From contig JBBQZO010000006.1 in the NCBI GenBank assembly GCA_038207625.1, forward strand, positions 62,001-126,000: a DNA stretch of 64,000 nt. Reading direction: 5' to 3'. The stretch comes from JBBQZO01 sp038207625 (GTDB taxonomy: Bacteria > Pseudomonadota > Gammaproteobacteria > Burkholderiales > Burkholderiaceae_D). The position numbers and the translations under genes were made by a program. The notes beneath the pieces were generated by a model, which was not told where the DNA came from, did no database searches, and was given only the letters and a program-made list of their open reading frames with translations. Positions 52,164-60,419 of this stretch are shown here, piece after piece. Position 1 is the first letter of the stretch, and every line of letters starts with the position of its first letter.

Positions 52164-52730
52164 ATGAACTCTACTCTCGGCATGGTCATTCTTGGTTTTT
52201 TGGCGCGCGCGCCGCTCACCGGCTACGAAATCACCCGCACGGTGACGGGCGCCTTGCGTTTCTTCTGGCACGCCAGCCACAGTCAGGTGTATCCGGAACT
52301 GGCACGGCTGGAAGCGGCCGGCCTGGTGCAGGTTGAACACATTGCCCAGCAGGGCAAACCGGACCAGAAACGCTATACGCCGACCCGGGCCGGGCTGGAC
52401 GCGCTGGCTGCCTGGCTGGTCGGCCCGCTCGAGCCGGCCAAGCGGCGCAGCGAGATCGCGGTGCGCGCCTATTGTTCTGCGTATGCGTTGCCGCAGGCGG
52501 CGGCCGACATGTTCGCCGCGCAGGCGCGCCAGCATGCCGAGCGCGTCGCCCAGTTCGAGGCGTATCGGGCCCATCTGGAGGATTTGCCCGACAATCCGCT
52601 GGCCGATGTGGGTTCGATCGAGTTCGCCGACTATGCGGTCGTCATGCGCGGCCTCGCGCTCGAGCAAGCGCAAGCGCAGTGGAGCGGCTGGATGGCCGAG
52701 CGCCTGCGCGCGGCGGCCGCGCCCCGCTGA
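52164..52730 (+). CDS. PadR-family transcriptional regulator
   Basis: A 188-residue repressor. The N-terminal winged helix begins MNSTLGMVILGFLARAPLTG and includes GYEIT and SQVYPELARLEAAGLV, with the wing KPDQKRYTPTRAGLDAL. A C-terminal dimerisation helix region follows (about 85-180). The ATG lies only 7 bases after the -10 box and has no clear ribosome-binding site, so the mRNA may be leaderless. It is divergent from the hydrolase-dehydrogenase pair and probably controls both directions. Confidence 0.93.
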   Translation: MNSTLGMVILGFLARAPLTGYEITRTVTGALRFFWHASHSQVYPELARLEAAGLVQVEHIAQQGKPDQKRYTPTRAGLDALAAWLVGPLEPAKRRSEIAVRAYCSAYALPQAAADMFAAQARQHAERVAQFEAYRAHLEDLPDNPLADVGSIEFADYAVVMRGLALEQAQAQWSGWMAERLRAAAAPR

Positions 52731-53042
52731 GGCGAGCGCGCCGACCTGCGTCAGCCCGTTCGGACGCGGCGGCATGACGACGTCAATCCGATACGCGTCT
52801 CGACGCGCGCTGCGGAACCATTCGTCCTATCAAGTAAGCTTTGTGGATGTGATCGTTAGGCTGTCGTTGCGGCAACAAAAAGATCGGGATGGCGTATTGT
52901 GGTGGTCAAAATTGTGACAGAATGAAAAACCATGTGTAGCTCCTTGGATGAGCGGCGTGCATTGCTGCGTGGAGAAGTACGCACACGCGCCAAGCTGCCA
53001 CACGGATGCTGAACCTGCACTGGCTAGACCGAGGAGTGAGCA
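52731..53042. other. Gene-free interval between padR and the CHASE-GGDEF-EAL gene
   Basis: These 312 bases hold no supportable gene, repeat or terminator. GAGGAG lies just before the next ATG. Confidence 0.5.
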
Positions 53043-55901
53043 ATGCAAAGGCTGCTACAGCGAGTGCGTTTTTCTGTGTCGCTGTCGGCGCTGCTGACGC
53101 TATTCATCGGCCTGACGCTGACCGGCGCCCTGTTCGGAACCATCCGACAAATCGAGGTGGCCCGGCAAAATGTGCAATTCCAACAAAACGCCAAACTTCG
53201 TATCAATGCCATTGTTGGCGGCATGCGCGATTCAATCGACGAGATTGAGGTGCTCAATCAATTGTTTTCTACTTTTGGTATCATTAGCCGCGAACAATTT
53301 CACCGATTCAGCAAGCCGCTGTTGGCGCATTCGCCACAAATCCAGGCGCTCGGTTTTCAACGCCTGATCCAGCATGGCGACCGCGCCGGCTACGAAGCCA
53401 CCATGGGCCGTCGATTTCCCGGCTTTATGCTGACCGAGTTGGTCGATGGTCGTGCGCGCCGGGCCGGTATCCGTGACAACTATCTGGTCGTCGATTATCT
53501 CGAGCCGTTGTTCGGCAACGAAGCCATCGTGGGGCTGGACACGGCACCGATCGCGCAGCAGGAACAGGCACGCCGCCTGTCGCGTGAACGCGGCGCCATG
53601 GCCAGCACCGCGCTGGTGCCGCTACTTCTGACGAGCGCGCCGCATGCGGGCTTTCGCGTGCTGGTGCCGGTGTTTTGGCAAGGCGCCCCGATCGACACCG
53701 CCGCGCAGCGCCAGCGCGCGGTGGTCGGCGAAATCGTGGCGGAACTGCGCGCCGATCGCCTGCTTGAACCGGTCCTCAAGGCCCAGGGTTTTCCCCTGCA
53801 AACGGGGATGAGCATCGGGCTGTTTGCCGTCGCGCCAGATAGCGCGGAGCAGTTGATCGTCCGTCAGGGTGAGAGTGCAACGGAACCGGCGGGGTCGCCG
53901 CGCGGCCGGCATTGGTTGCCGGCATGGTGGTTCTATGATCGGCCCGACCCGGTGGCCTTATCCTTCGCGCTGGCCAACCAAGCGTTGCGCGTGGAGGTGA
54001 CGCAAACCGAACTGCCGTTCACAGAAGGCCACAACGGTTCGCTGTACGCCTTGCTGGGAGGGCTGCTGTCGACCGCCTTGGCCTCGGCGTATGTGTACGC
54101 GCTGGTGACACGCCTTGCCACGATCGAACGGACCACGCGCGAACGCACTTCCGCGCTGGAGTTTGCCAACTTGCGCCTGGCCGAGGATATTGCCCGGCGC
54201 GCCCAAACCGAGCAGGGTCTGCGGCTGCGCGAGCGCGTCATCGAGGTCTCCGCCAATGCCATCATCCTGTGCGGCGCGCAAGCACCGGAGCACCCGATCG
54301 AATATGTCAATCCAGCCTTCGAACGCATCACCGGATTCAGCGCGCAGGATGTGCTGGGGCGCAGTCTGGACTTCTTGCATGGCAGTACCCAGTATCAGGG
54401 CAACATCGAGCAGATCAATACCGCACTGCGCGAACGCTGTGAAGGCCACGCCGTGGTGCGCAACCACCGCAAAGACGGCAGCGGCTACTGGAGCGATCTG
54501 TTTGTGGCACCGGTACAGGATCAAAGCGGCGCCGTCAGTCACTTTGTCGTGGCCCAGTATGACATCTCGACGGCGATGGGTTACGAGGCTGAAATTGAGT
54601 ATCAGGCCAGTCACGATAGTCTGACCGGCCTGGCCAATCGCAATCTGCTGCGCGAGCGCCTCACTGATGCCATCGCTGGCGGACGACGCAGAAACAGCCC
54701 ATTCTGGGTGGCGTTCCTGGATCTGGACCGCTTCAAGTACGTCAACGACACCCTGGGACACGAGGCCGGCGACGTGCTGCTGAAGATCGTCGCCGAGCGT
54801 CTGTTGAGCTGCGTGCGCGAAACCGATACCGTGGCGCGCCTGGGGGGCGATGAATTCATGTTGGTGCTGCCGGAAAACCCCGATGATGGCACCGGCGCGG
54901 CAGTCCTGACACGCATCATGGAGGCGATCGCCAAACCGATTTCGATTCAAGACCATGAATTCTTCCTCACCTGTAGCATCGGCGTGGCGACTTTCCCGAC
55001 TGACGGCGATAGTGTCGAGAGTCTGACGCGCTTCGCCGATATTGCGATGTACCGCGCCAAGGAACTCGGGCGCAACGCGTTCCAGTTCTACACCGCGGAG
55101 ATGAATGAACGCACGCTGGACCGGCTGAAGATTGAGGCCGATCTGCGGCGTGCGCTCGAACGCAATGAGTTTGAGCTGCACTATCAGCCACAGCTGAGCT
55201 TGAAAAACGGTGAAATTATCGGCATGGAAGCGCTGCTGCGTTGGCATCATCCGACCCATGGCATGATCGCGCCAACCCGCTTCATCGGCCTGGCCGAGGA
55301 TATGGGGCTGATCATTCCCATCGGCGCGTGGGTGCTGCGCACGGCCTGTCTGCAAACCATTGCCTGGCACCGTGCCGGGTGGCCGGCGTTGCGGGTGGCG
55401 GTCAACCTGTCGCCCCGCCAATTTGCCCAACAGACACTGGTGCAATCGATTGCCGATCTGATTCAGGAAACCGGCATGACGGCGCACTTGTTAGAGCTTG
55501 AACTGACCGAAGGCACGGTCATGCACGATGTGGATAGCGCCATCGAAGTGCTGCGTAATTTGAAGGCGCTTGGCATCCACATCTCCATTGATGATTTCGG
55601 TACCGGTTACTCGAGCCTGTCGTATTTGCGGCGCTTCCCTATCGACGTGTTAAAGATCGACCAATCCTTTGTGCGCGAATTGAGCGTCGATGTGGACGAT
55701 GCCGCCATCGTTCGTGCGATCATTACCCTGGCACACAGCCTACGCTTGAAAGTGATCGCCGAAGGGGTCGAAACGGCGGCCCAGCTGGCGTTTCTGCGGC
55801 AGGAAGGTTGTGACCATATGCAAGGTTATTTGTATAGCCGTCCAGTCAACGCCGAACAGTTTGAGCAACTCTTGCTGGCCGACCGGCGCCTTCCTGGGTA
55901 A
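53043..55901 (+). CDS. CHASE-PAS-GGDEF-EAL c-di-GMP protein
   Basis: A 952-residue membrane sensor. A first helix (12-34) and a second (about 337-355) bracket a periplasmic CHASE domain (GFQRLIQHGDRAGYEATM, TAPIAQQEQARRLSRE and GFRVLVPVFW). A PAS domain lies at about 400-515. GGDEF is intact (ARLGGDEFMLV) and EAL is intact (GMEALLRWHHP), with NLSPRQFA, ELELTEG, IDDFGTGYSSL and AEGVE. Ligands of CHASE domains are small molecules such as cytokinin-like compounds; here unknown. GAGGAG sits before the ATG. Confidence 0.95.
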   Translation: MQRLLQRVRFSVSLSALLTLFIGLTLTGALFGTIRQIEVARQNVQFQQNAKLRINAIVGGMRDSIDEIEVLNQLFSTFGIISREQFHRFSKPLLAHSPQIQALGFQRLIQHGDRAGYEATMGRRFPGFMLTELVDGRARRAGIRDNYLVVDYLEPLFGNEAIVGLDTAPIAQQEQARRLSRERGAMASTALVPLLLTSAPHAGFRVLVPVFWQGAPIDTAAQRQRAVVGEIVAELRADRLLEPVLKAQGFPLQTGMSIGLFAVAPDSAEQLIVRQGESATEPAGSPRGRHWLPAWWFYDRPDPVALSFALANQALRVEVTQTELPFTEGHNGSLYALLGGLLSTALASAYVYALVTRLATIERTTRERTSALEFANLRLAEDIARRAQTEQGLRLRERVIEVSANAIILCGAQAPEHPIEYVNPAFERITGFSAQDVLGRSLDFLHGSTQYQGNIEQINTALRERCEGHAVVRNHRKDGSGYWSDLFVAPVQDQSGAVSHFVVAQYDISTAMGYEAEIEYQASHDSLTGLANRNLLRERLTDAIAGGRRRNSPFWVAFLDLDRFKYVNDTLGHEAGDVLLKIVAERLLSCVRETDTVARLGGDEFMLVLPENPDDGTGAAVLTRIMEAIAKPISIQDHEFFLTCSIGVATFPTDGDSVESLTRFADIAMYRAKELGRNAFQFYTAEMNERTLDRLKIEADLRRALERNEFELHYQPQLSLKNGEIIGMEALLRWHHPTHGMIAPTRFIGLAEDMGLIIPIGAWVLRTACLQTIAWHRAGWPALRVAVNLSPRQFAQQTLVQSIADLIQETGMTAHLLELELTEGTVMHDVDSAIEVLRNLKALGIHISIDDFGTGYSSLSYLRRFPIDVLKIDQSFVRELSVDVDDAAIVRAIITLAHSLRLKVIAEGVETAAQLAFLRQEGCDHMQGYLYSRPVNAEQFEQLLLADRRLPG

Positions 55902-56064
55902 ACCGGTGCGCGCTTCGCGATGACCGGTTTGGCCGCCGGATCCGTGCAAGTTCATGGGGCGCTAGCGCAAACCCATCGGCCGCCGGACGGCGGCGAAACT
56001 TGACGCCGGGCACATAGAGGACTAATATTAATGACTCGAAAGTAAGTTATCTGAAAGTCCCCTC

Positions 56065-56721
56065 ATGCAATGCCCTTTTGATATCAAGCCACGCTGGGAG
56101 CGCCGCAAGGACGCGCGCCCCCAGGAACTGCTGGCCGCCGCGCTCGAGCTGTTCGGCGAAAAAGGCTATGCCTCGACCCGTCTGGAAGACGTCGCCAAGC
56201 GCGCCGGTGTGTCGAAAGGCACGCTGTACCTGTATTTCACCAACAAGGAAGAGTTGTTCAAGGCCGTGGTGCGGGAAAACATCGTCAGCGCGATTGGCGT
56301 CGCCGAGGACAGCATTGCCGGCTTCGACGGCCACAGCGCCGACCTGCTGCGCGAGGTCATCGTTGGCTGGTGGCAGCAGGTGGGCGCCACCAAGTCGTCG
56401 GCGATCACCAAGCTGATGATGGCCGAGTCGGGTAATTTCCCCGAACTGGCCAAGTTTTACCAGGACGAGGTGATCACCCGCAGCAGCATGATGATCAGCA
56501 GCATGCTCGAGCGCGGCGTCGCGTGCGGCGAATTTCGCCCGCTCGACGCCAGCTTGATGACCCAGGTGCTGGTGGCCCCGGTGCTGACCTTGATGCTGTG
56601 GAAGCATTCGGTGGGCCCCTGCGATCAGAGCGCGCTCGATCCGATCGCTTTCATCAACGCCTTCGTCGAGATGGCACTGCACGGCCTGGTGCCGCGCGTT
56701 GCCGCGCCGCCCCAGGCCTGA
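56065..56721 (+). CDS. TetR/AcrR-family transcriptional regulator
   Basis: A 218-residue repressor with an N-terminal TetR helix-turn-helix: AALELFGEKGYASTRLEDVA, then AGVSKGTLYLYFTNKEELF. The C-terminal ligand domain is helical. The first residues (MQCPFDIKPRWERRKDARP) are unusually polar before the HTH. No efflux operon is adjacent, apart from tolC 1.3 kb downstream. Effector and target unknown. Confidence 0.93.
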   Translation: MQCPFDIKPRWERRKDARPQELLAAALELFGEKGYASTRLEDVAKRAGVSKGTLYLYFTNKEELFKAVVRENIVSAIGVAEDSIAGFDGHSADLLREVIVGWWQQVGATKSSAITKLMMAESGNFPELAKFYQDEVITRSSMMISSMLERGVACGEFRPLDASLMTQVLVAPVLTLMLWKHSVGPCDQSALDPIAFINAFVEMALHGLVPRVAAPPQA

Positions 56722-56889
56722 GTCGCAGCGCACGGCGGCGCCAGTGCGGCGTTTTCGTGCGTTCAATCCCTCTAAACTGCAGACTGTCGCAATTTCACGC
56801 GATCTGTGCTGCCGGATCGCTAAGATATGGGTTCTGAGGCAGTTCAACGATAAAATGTCGGATTACATTTTTTCAAACCGAGTCCCAAG

Positions 56890-57540
56890 ATGAATATCGA
56901 ACAAGCCCGCTTTAACATGATCGAACAGCAAATCCGCCCGTGGGACGTGCTCGACCAGGATGTGCTCGACCTGTTGTTTGTCGTCAAGCGCGAAGATTTC
57001 GTGCCGCTCGCCTACAAGAACCTGGCCTTCGTCGACACCGAGATCCCGCTGCCGGTCGGTGCGATGTTCACCCCCAAGCTCGAGGCGCGCCTGCTGCAGG
57101 AAGTGAACCTGAAAAAACATGAGAATGTGCTGGAAATCGGCACCGGCTCCGGTTACATGGCCGCGCTGTTGGCGCACAAGGGTCGCCACGTGACCAGCGT
57201 GGAGATCGCGCCGGCCAATCTGGCGCTGGCCCAGCAAAACCTGGCGCGTGCCGGTATCGACAACGTCACGCTGGAGTTGGGCAACGGTGCCCAGGGCTGG
57301 ACCAAGGGTGCGCCGTTCGACGTGATCGTCGTCTCGGGCTCGCTGCCGGTGCTGCCGGACGCGCTGCTCAAGCAGATCAAGGTGGGCGGCCGGCTGGCCG
57401 TGATCGTCGGCACGGCGCCGGTGATGACGGCGCAGTTGATCACCCGCGTGGGCGAGGCAGCTTACGACACGCTCAAGCTGTTCGAGACCGACGTGGCGCC
57501 GCTGGTGGACGCGCTCACGCCGTCGCAGTTCACGTTTTAA
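56890..57540 (+). CDS. pcm: Protein-L-isoaspartate O-methyltransferase
   Basis: Repairs isoaspartyl residues in damaged proteins using SAM. The 216 residues carry motif I EIGTGSGYMAALLA and the family start FNMIEQQIRPWDVLD. Length is normal. It heads a pcm-rhodanese-tolC run; the next gene begins 12 bases after its stop. Confidence 0.93.
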   Translation: MNIEQARFNMIEQQIRPWDVLDQDVLDLLFVVKREDFVPLAYKNLAFVDTEIPLPVGAMFTPKLEARLLQEVNLKKHENVLEIGTGSGYMAALLAHKGRHVTSVEIAPANLALAQQNLARAGIDNVTLELGNGAQGWTKGAPFDVIVVSGSLPVLPDALLKQIKVGGRLAVIVGTAPVMTAQLITRVGEAAYDTLKLFETDVAPLVDALTPSQFTF

Positions 57541-57552
57541 ACGGAGGCGCGC

Positions 57553-57876
57553 ATGCAGCAAATCAGCGCCCCCGAGCTGGCGGCCTGGCTGGCCGACAGC
57601 GCGCGTCCCCGTCCGGTGTTGCTGGACGTGCGCGAGAACTGGGAATTTGAAACTTGCCACATCGCCGGCGCGCTGCCGATCGTGATGCACACCATCCCGG
57701 CCCGGCTCGACGAACTGGACGACGAGGCCGAGATCGTCTGCATCTGTCACCACGGCATGCGCAGCATGCAGGTGGCCGCTTTCCTCGAGCGCAATGGTTT
57801 CACCCGTATCAGCAACATGACAGGCGGCATGCACGCCTGGGCAACACAGGTCGACGGCACAATGGCCACGTATTGA
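57553..57876 (+). CDS. Single-domain rhodanese-like protein
   Basis: A 107-residue sulfurtransferase-type domain. It contains VLLDVRENWEFETCHIAGAL and the active-site loop C65-H-H-G-M-R-S, with catalytic Cys at 65. It is cytoplasmic, with no signal. It lies between pcm and tolC, an arrangement common in Burkholderiales. The sulfur acceptor is unknown. Confidence 0.92.
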   Translation: MQQISAPELAAWLADSARPRPVLLDVRENWEFETCHIAGALPIVMHTIPARLDELDDEAEIVCICHHGMRSMQVAAFLERNGFTRISNMTGGMHAWATQVDGTMATY

Positions 57877-57983
57877 TTGCGGCAGCAAGGGCAGGGGCGC
57901 GCGCGCCCGGCCGCTGTGGCGATGGCAAGTGCGGCATGCGCCGCAGTTTTCTTAACTTTTTTTGACGACTTCCGGAGAATGCA

Positions 57984-59306
57984 ATGCAGAAATCCCTGAT
58001 GGCCGTGCTGATCGCCAGCGCTTTTTTTTCGCAGGGCGCTCACGCTGCCGACCTGATTCAGGTGTACCAGCAGGCGCTCGCGCATGACGCGACGATCGCC
58101 AGCGCGCGCGATGCGCTGGCCGCCGGCCAGGAGCGCGTGCCGCAGGCCAAGGCCAGCATCCTGCCGCAGATCGGCCTGGGCGGCGAGATCGACCGCACCA
58201 GCGGCGAGTTCAAGCCCGATGGCCTGCCCTCCGGCGGTAGCCAGACCAGCCATTCGAATACCTACGCGCTGACGCTGAAACAGACGCTGTTCAACTGGGG
58301 CAGCTGGCAGACTTACCAGCAAGGCAAACTGCAGCAGGCCGCCTCGGAAGCGGCTTATGGCCAGGCCCAGCAAGACCTGATCACGCGCACCGCGCAAGCC
58401 TACTTCGACGTGCTGGGCGCGCAGGACAGCCTGGCCTCGACCCAGGCCGAAAAAGCCGCCACCACCGAGCAACTGGCCTCGGCCAAGCGCAACTTTGAAG
58501 TGGGCACCCAGACCATCACCGACACCCACGAAGCGCAAGCGGCGTACGACCTGGTGGTGGCGGCCGAACTGGCCTCGCTCAACGACCTGGAAAACAAGCG
58601 TTCGGTGCTGCAGTCGATCATCGGCGCCACCCCCAGCGCGCTGGCATTGCTGAAACCGGGCGTGACGATCCTGCCGCCGGCCCCGGCCACCATCGATCCA
58701 TGGGTCGCCTCGGCCGAACAGCAGAACTACGGCGTCGTCGGCGCCCAGTTGCAACTGGAATTGTCCAAGCGCGAGATCGAGAAAAGCCGCTCCGGCCATT
58801 ATCCGAGTGTCGATTTCAATGCCAAGGCCAGCCGCGGTACCAGCTCGGCCACACCGGGCGTGCCAGCCGGCACGACGACCGGCAACTCGATCGGCGTCAG
58901 CTGGTCGGTGCCCTTGTTCAGCGGCTTCGCCGTCACCAGCCGGGTGCGCGAATCGATCGCGCTGGAAGACAAGGCGCGCAACGACCTCGAAGCGGCGCGC
59001 CGCAGCGCGGCCCAGAGCGCGCGCGTGTCCTTCCGCGGCGTCTCCAGCGGCCTGGCCCAGGTCAAGGCGCTGGAAGCGGCCGAAGTGTCGGGCCAGTCGG
59101 CGCTCGATTCGACCAAGCTTGGCTACCAGGTCGGCGTGCGTATCAACGTCGACGTGCTGAACGCCCAGCGTTCGCTGTACGCTACCCGCACCAACCTGGC
59201 CAAGGCGCGTTATGACGCGATCATGAGCGGGCTGCGCTTGAAGGCGGCCGCCGGCACGCTCAAGGAAGCCGATCTGGAACCGGTCAACGGCCTGCTGCAA
59301 AAATAA
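57984..59306 (+). CDS. tolC: TolC-family outer membrane channel protein
   Basis: A 440-residue outer membrane efflux duct, with signal peptide LIASAFFSQGAHA and the TolC repeat structure. Mature sequence opens ADLIQVYQQALAHDATIASA, the usual start. Repeated outer-membrane-efflux halves contain RTAQAYFDVLGAQDSL and SARVSFRGVSSGLAQV. It would pair with RND or type I systems encoded elsewhere. CGGAGAATGC precedes the ATG. Confidence 0.95.
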   Translation: MQKSLMAVLIASAFFSQGAHAADLIQVYQQALAHDATIASARDALAAGQERVPQAKASILPQIGLGGEIDRTSGEFKPDGLPSGGSQTSHSNTYALTLKQTLFNWGSWQTYQQGKLQQAASEAAYGQAQQDLITRTAQAYFDVLGAQDSLASTQAEKAATTEQLASAKRNFEVGTQTITDTHEAQAAYDLVVAAELASLNDLENKRSVLQSIIGATPSALALLKPGVTILPPAPATIDPWVASAEQQNYGVVGAQLQLELSKREIEKSRSGHYPSVDFNAKASRGTSSATPGVPAGTTTGNSIGVSWSVPLFSGFAVTSRVRESIALEDKARNDLEAARRSAAQSARVSFRGVSSGLAQVKALEAAEVSGQSALDSTKLGYQVGVRINVDVLNAQRSLYATRTNLAKARYDAIMSGLRLKAAAGTLKEADLEPVNGLLQK

Positions 59307-59322
59307 GCACCGCGTTGGCACA

Positions 59323-59350
59323 AAAAAAGCGACCCGCGGGTCGCTTTTTT
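59323..59350. terminator. Bidirectional terminator between tolC and gloA
   Basis: A perfect 28-base palindrome with a GC-rich core (GCGACCCGCGGGTCGC) flanked by A6 and T6, so it can stop transcription of both convergent genes. Confidence 0.92.
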
Positions 59351-59369
59351 ACTGTCCGATCGCTACGCG

Positions 59370-59783
59370 CTAGGCGTGCAAGCCGGCCCCGCCCGCGTCA
59401 AGACGCCGCTCGATCAGCTCGATCTTGTAGCCGTCCGGATCGGTGACGAAGGCGATCATCGTGCTGCCGCCTTTGACCGGGCCCGGCTCGCGCGTGACGG
59501 CGCCGCCAGCGGCGCGCACGCTGGCGCAGGCTTGCACGATATCGTCGGCCGAAATGGCCAGGTGGCCGTAGGCGGTGCCCAGCTCGTAACTGTCGACGCC
59601 GTAGTTGTACGTCAGCTCCAGCTCGGCGTGTTCGGGATTGCTGCCGTAACCGAGGAAGGCCAGCGTGTACTGGTACTCGGGATTGTCGCTGGTGCGCAGC
59701 AACTTCATGCCCAGTACCTTGGTGTAGAAGTCGATCGAGCGCTGCAGCGCGCCCACTCGCAACATGGTGTGCAAAATACGCAT
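59370..59783 (-). CDS. gloA: Lactoylglutathione lyase (glyoxalase I)
   Basis: Converts the methylglyoxal-glutathione hemithioacetal to S-lactoylglutathione. The 137-residue protein keeps all four metal ligands at the E. coli GloA positions: H5, E56, H74 and E122. The opening MRILHTMLRVGALQRSIDFY is typical. It lacks the insert of eukaryotic-type zinc enzymes, so nickel dependence is likely. It is convergent with tolC. Confidence 0.95.
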   Translation of the reverse strand: MRILHTMLRVGALQRSIDFYTKVLGMKLLRTSDNPEYQYTLAFLGYGSNPEHAELELTYNYGVDSYELGTAYGHLAISADDIVQACASVRAAGGAVTREPGPVKGGSTMIAFVTDPDGYKIELIERRLDAGGAGLHA

Positions 59784-59854
59784 CGTGGTCCTGACCTGTC
59801 GAATGAGGAAAACGTCATTCTATGCGCTTTGGCGCCGCGATGCGCAGTACCGGC

Positions 59855-60295
59855 TTACTGGGGCGCGTCCGCTTCCAGGCGCGCGTCGAGCGTGACGGCC
59901 GCTTTGAGCAGGCGCGACACGGGACAGGCTAATTTGGCCTTGAGCGCCGCTTCCTCGAAGGCGGCGGGGTTCGCGCCGCGGATCTTGGCCACCAGGTGCA
60001 GGTGCACCGTCGAAATCTCGTAGCCCACGTCGACTTTGTCGAGCGTCACCGTGGCGGTGGTGATCAATTGCTGCGCCGTCATGCCCGCTTCGCCCAACTG
60101 GGCCGACAAGGCCATCGTGAAGCATCCGGCGTGGGCCGCCGCGATCAGCTCCTCGGGATTGGTGCCGGCCTGATTGTCGAAACGGCTGTTGAAACCGTAG
60201 GGCGTGTTGTCGAGCACTCCGCTTTGGGTGGAGATGCTGCCCTTGCCCTCCTTGATGCCACCGCTCCAGATGGCGGTACCTGTACGCTTGATCAT
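59855..60295 (-). CDS. osmC: OsmC/Ohr-family peroxiredoxin
   Basis: A 146-residue thiol peroxidase of the OsmC type. Redox Cys are C58 (AAAHAGCFTMALS) and C124 (KLACPVSRLL), at the spacing of E. coli OsmC (59 and 125). Such enzymes reduce organic hydroperoxides. A GAGCGATC sequence precedes the ATG. It lies between gloA and the sugar dehydrogenase-like gene, all on the same strand. Confidence 0.93.
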   Translation of the reverse strand: MIKRTGTAIWSGGIKEGKGSISTQSGVLDNTPYGFNSRFDNQAGTNPEELIAAAHAGCFTMALSAQLGEAGMTAQQLITTATVTLDKVDVGYEISTVHLHLVAKIRGANPAAFEEAALKAKLACPVSRLLKAAVTLDARLEADAPQ

Positions 60296-60419
60296 GATCG
60301 CTCCTCAGTAAATGGATGAGCCGGCGGATCGTTGCCCCCGCCTGTGTGCCCGAAAAACTGCTGTGGATCGAGCATGCGCCCGGCCCCCGCGTGCTTCCGT
60401 GCGGGGCCGCACATATCCG

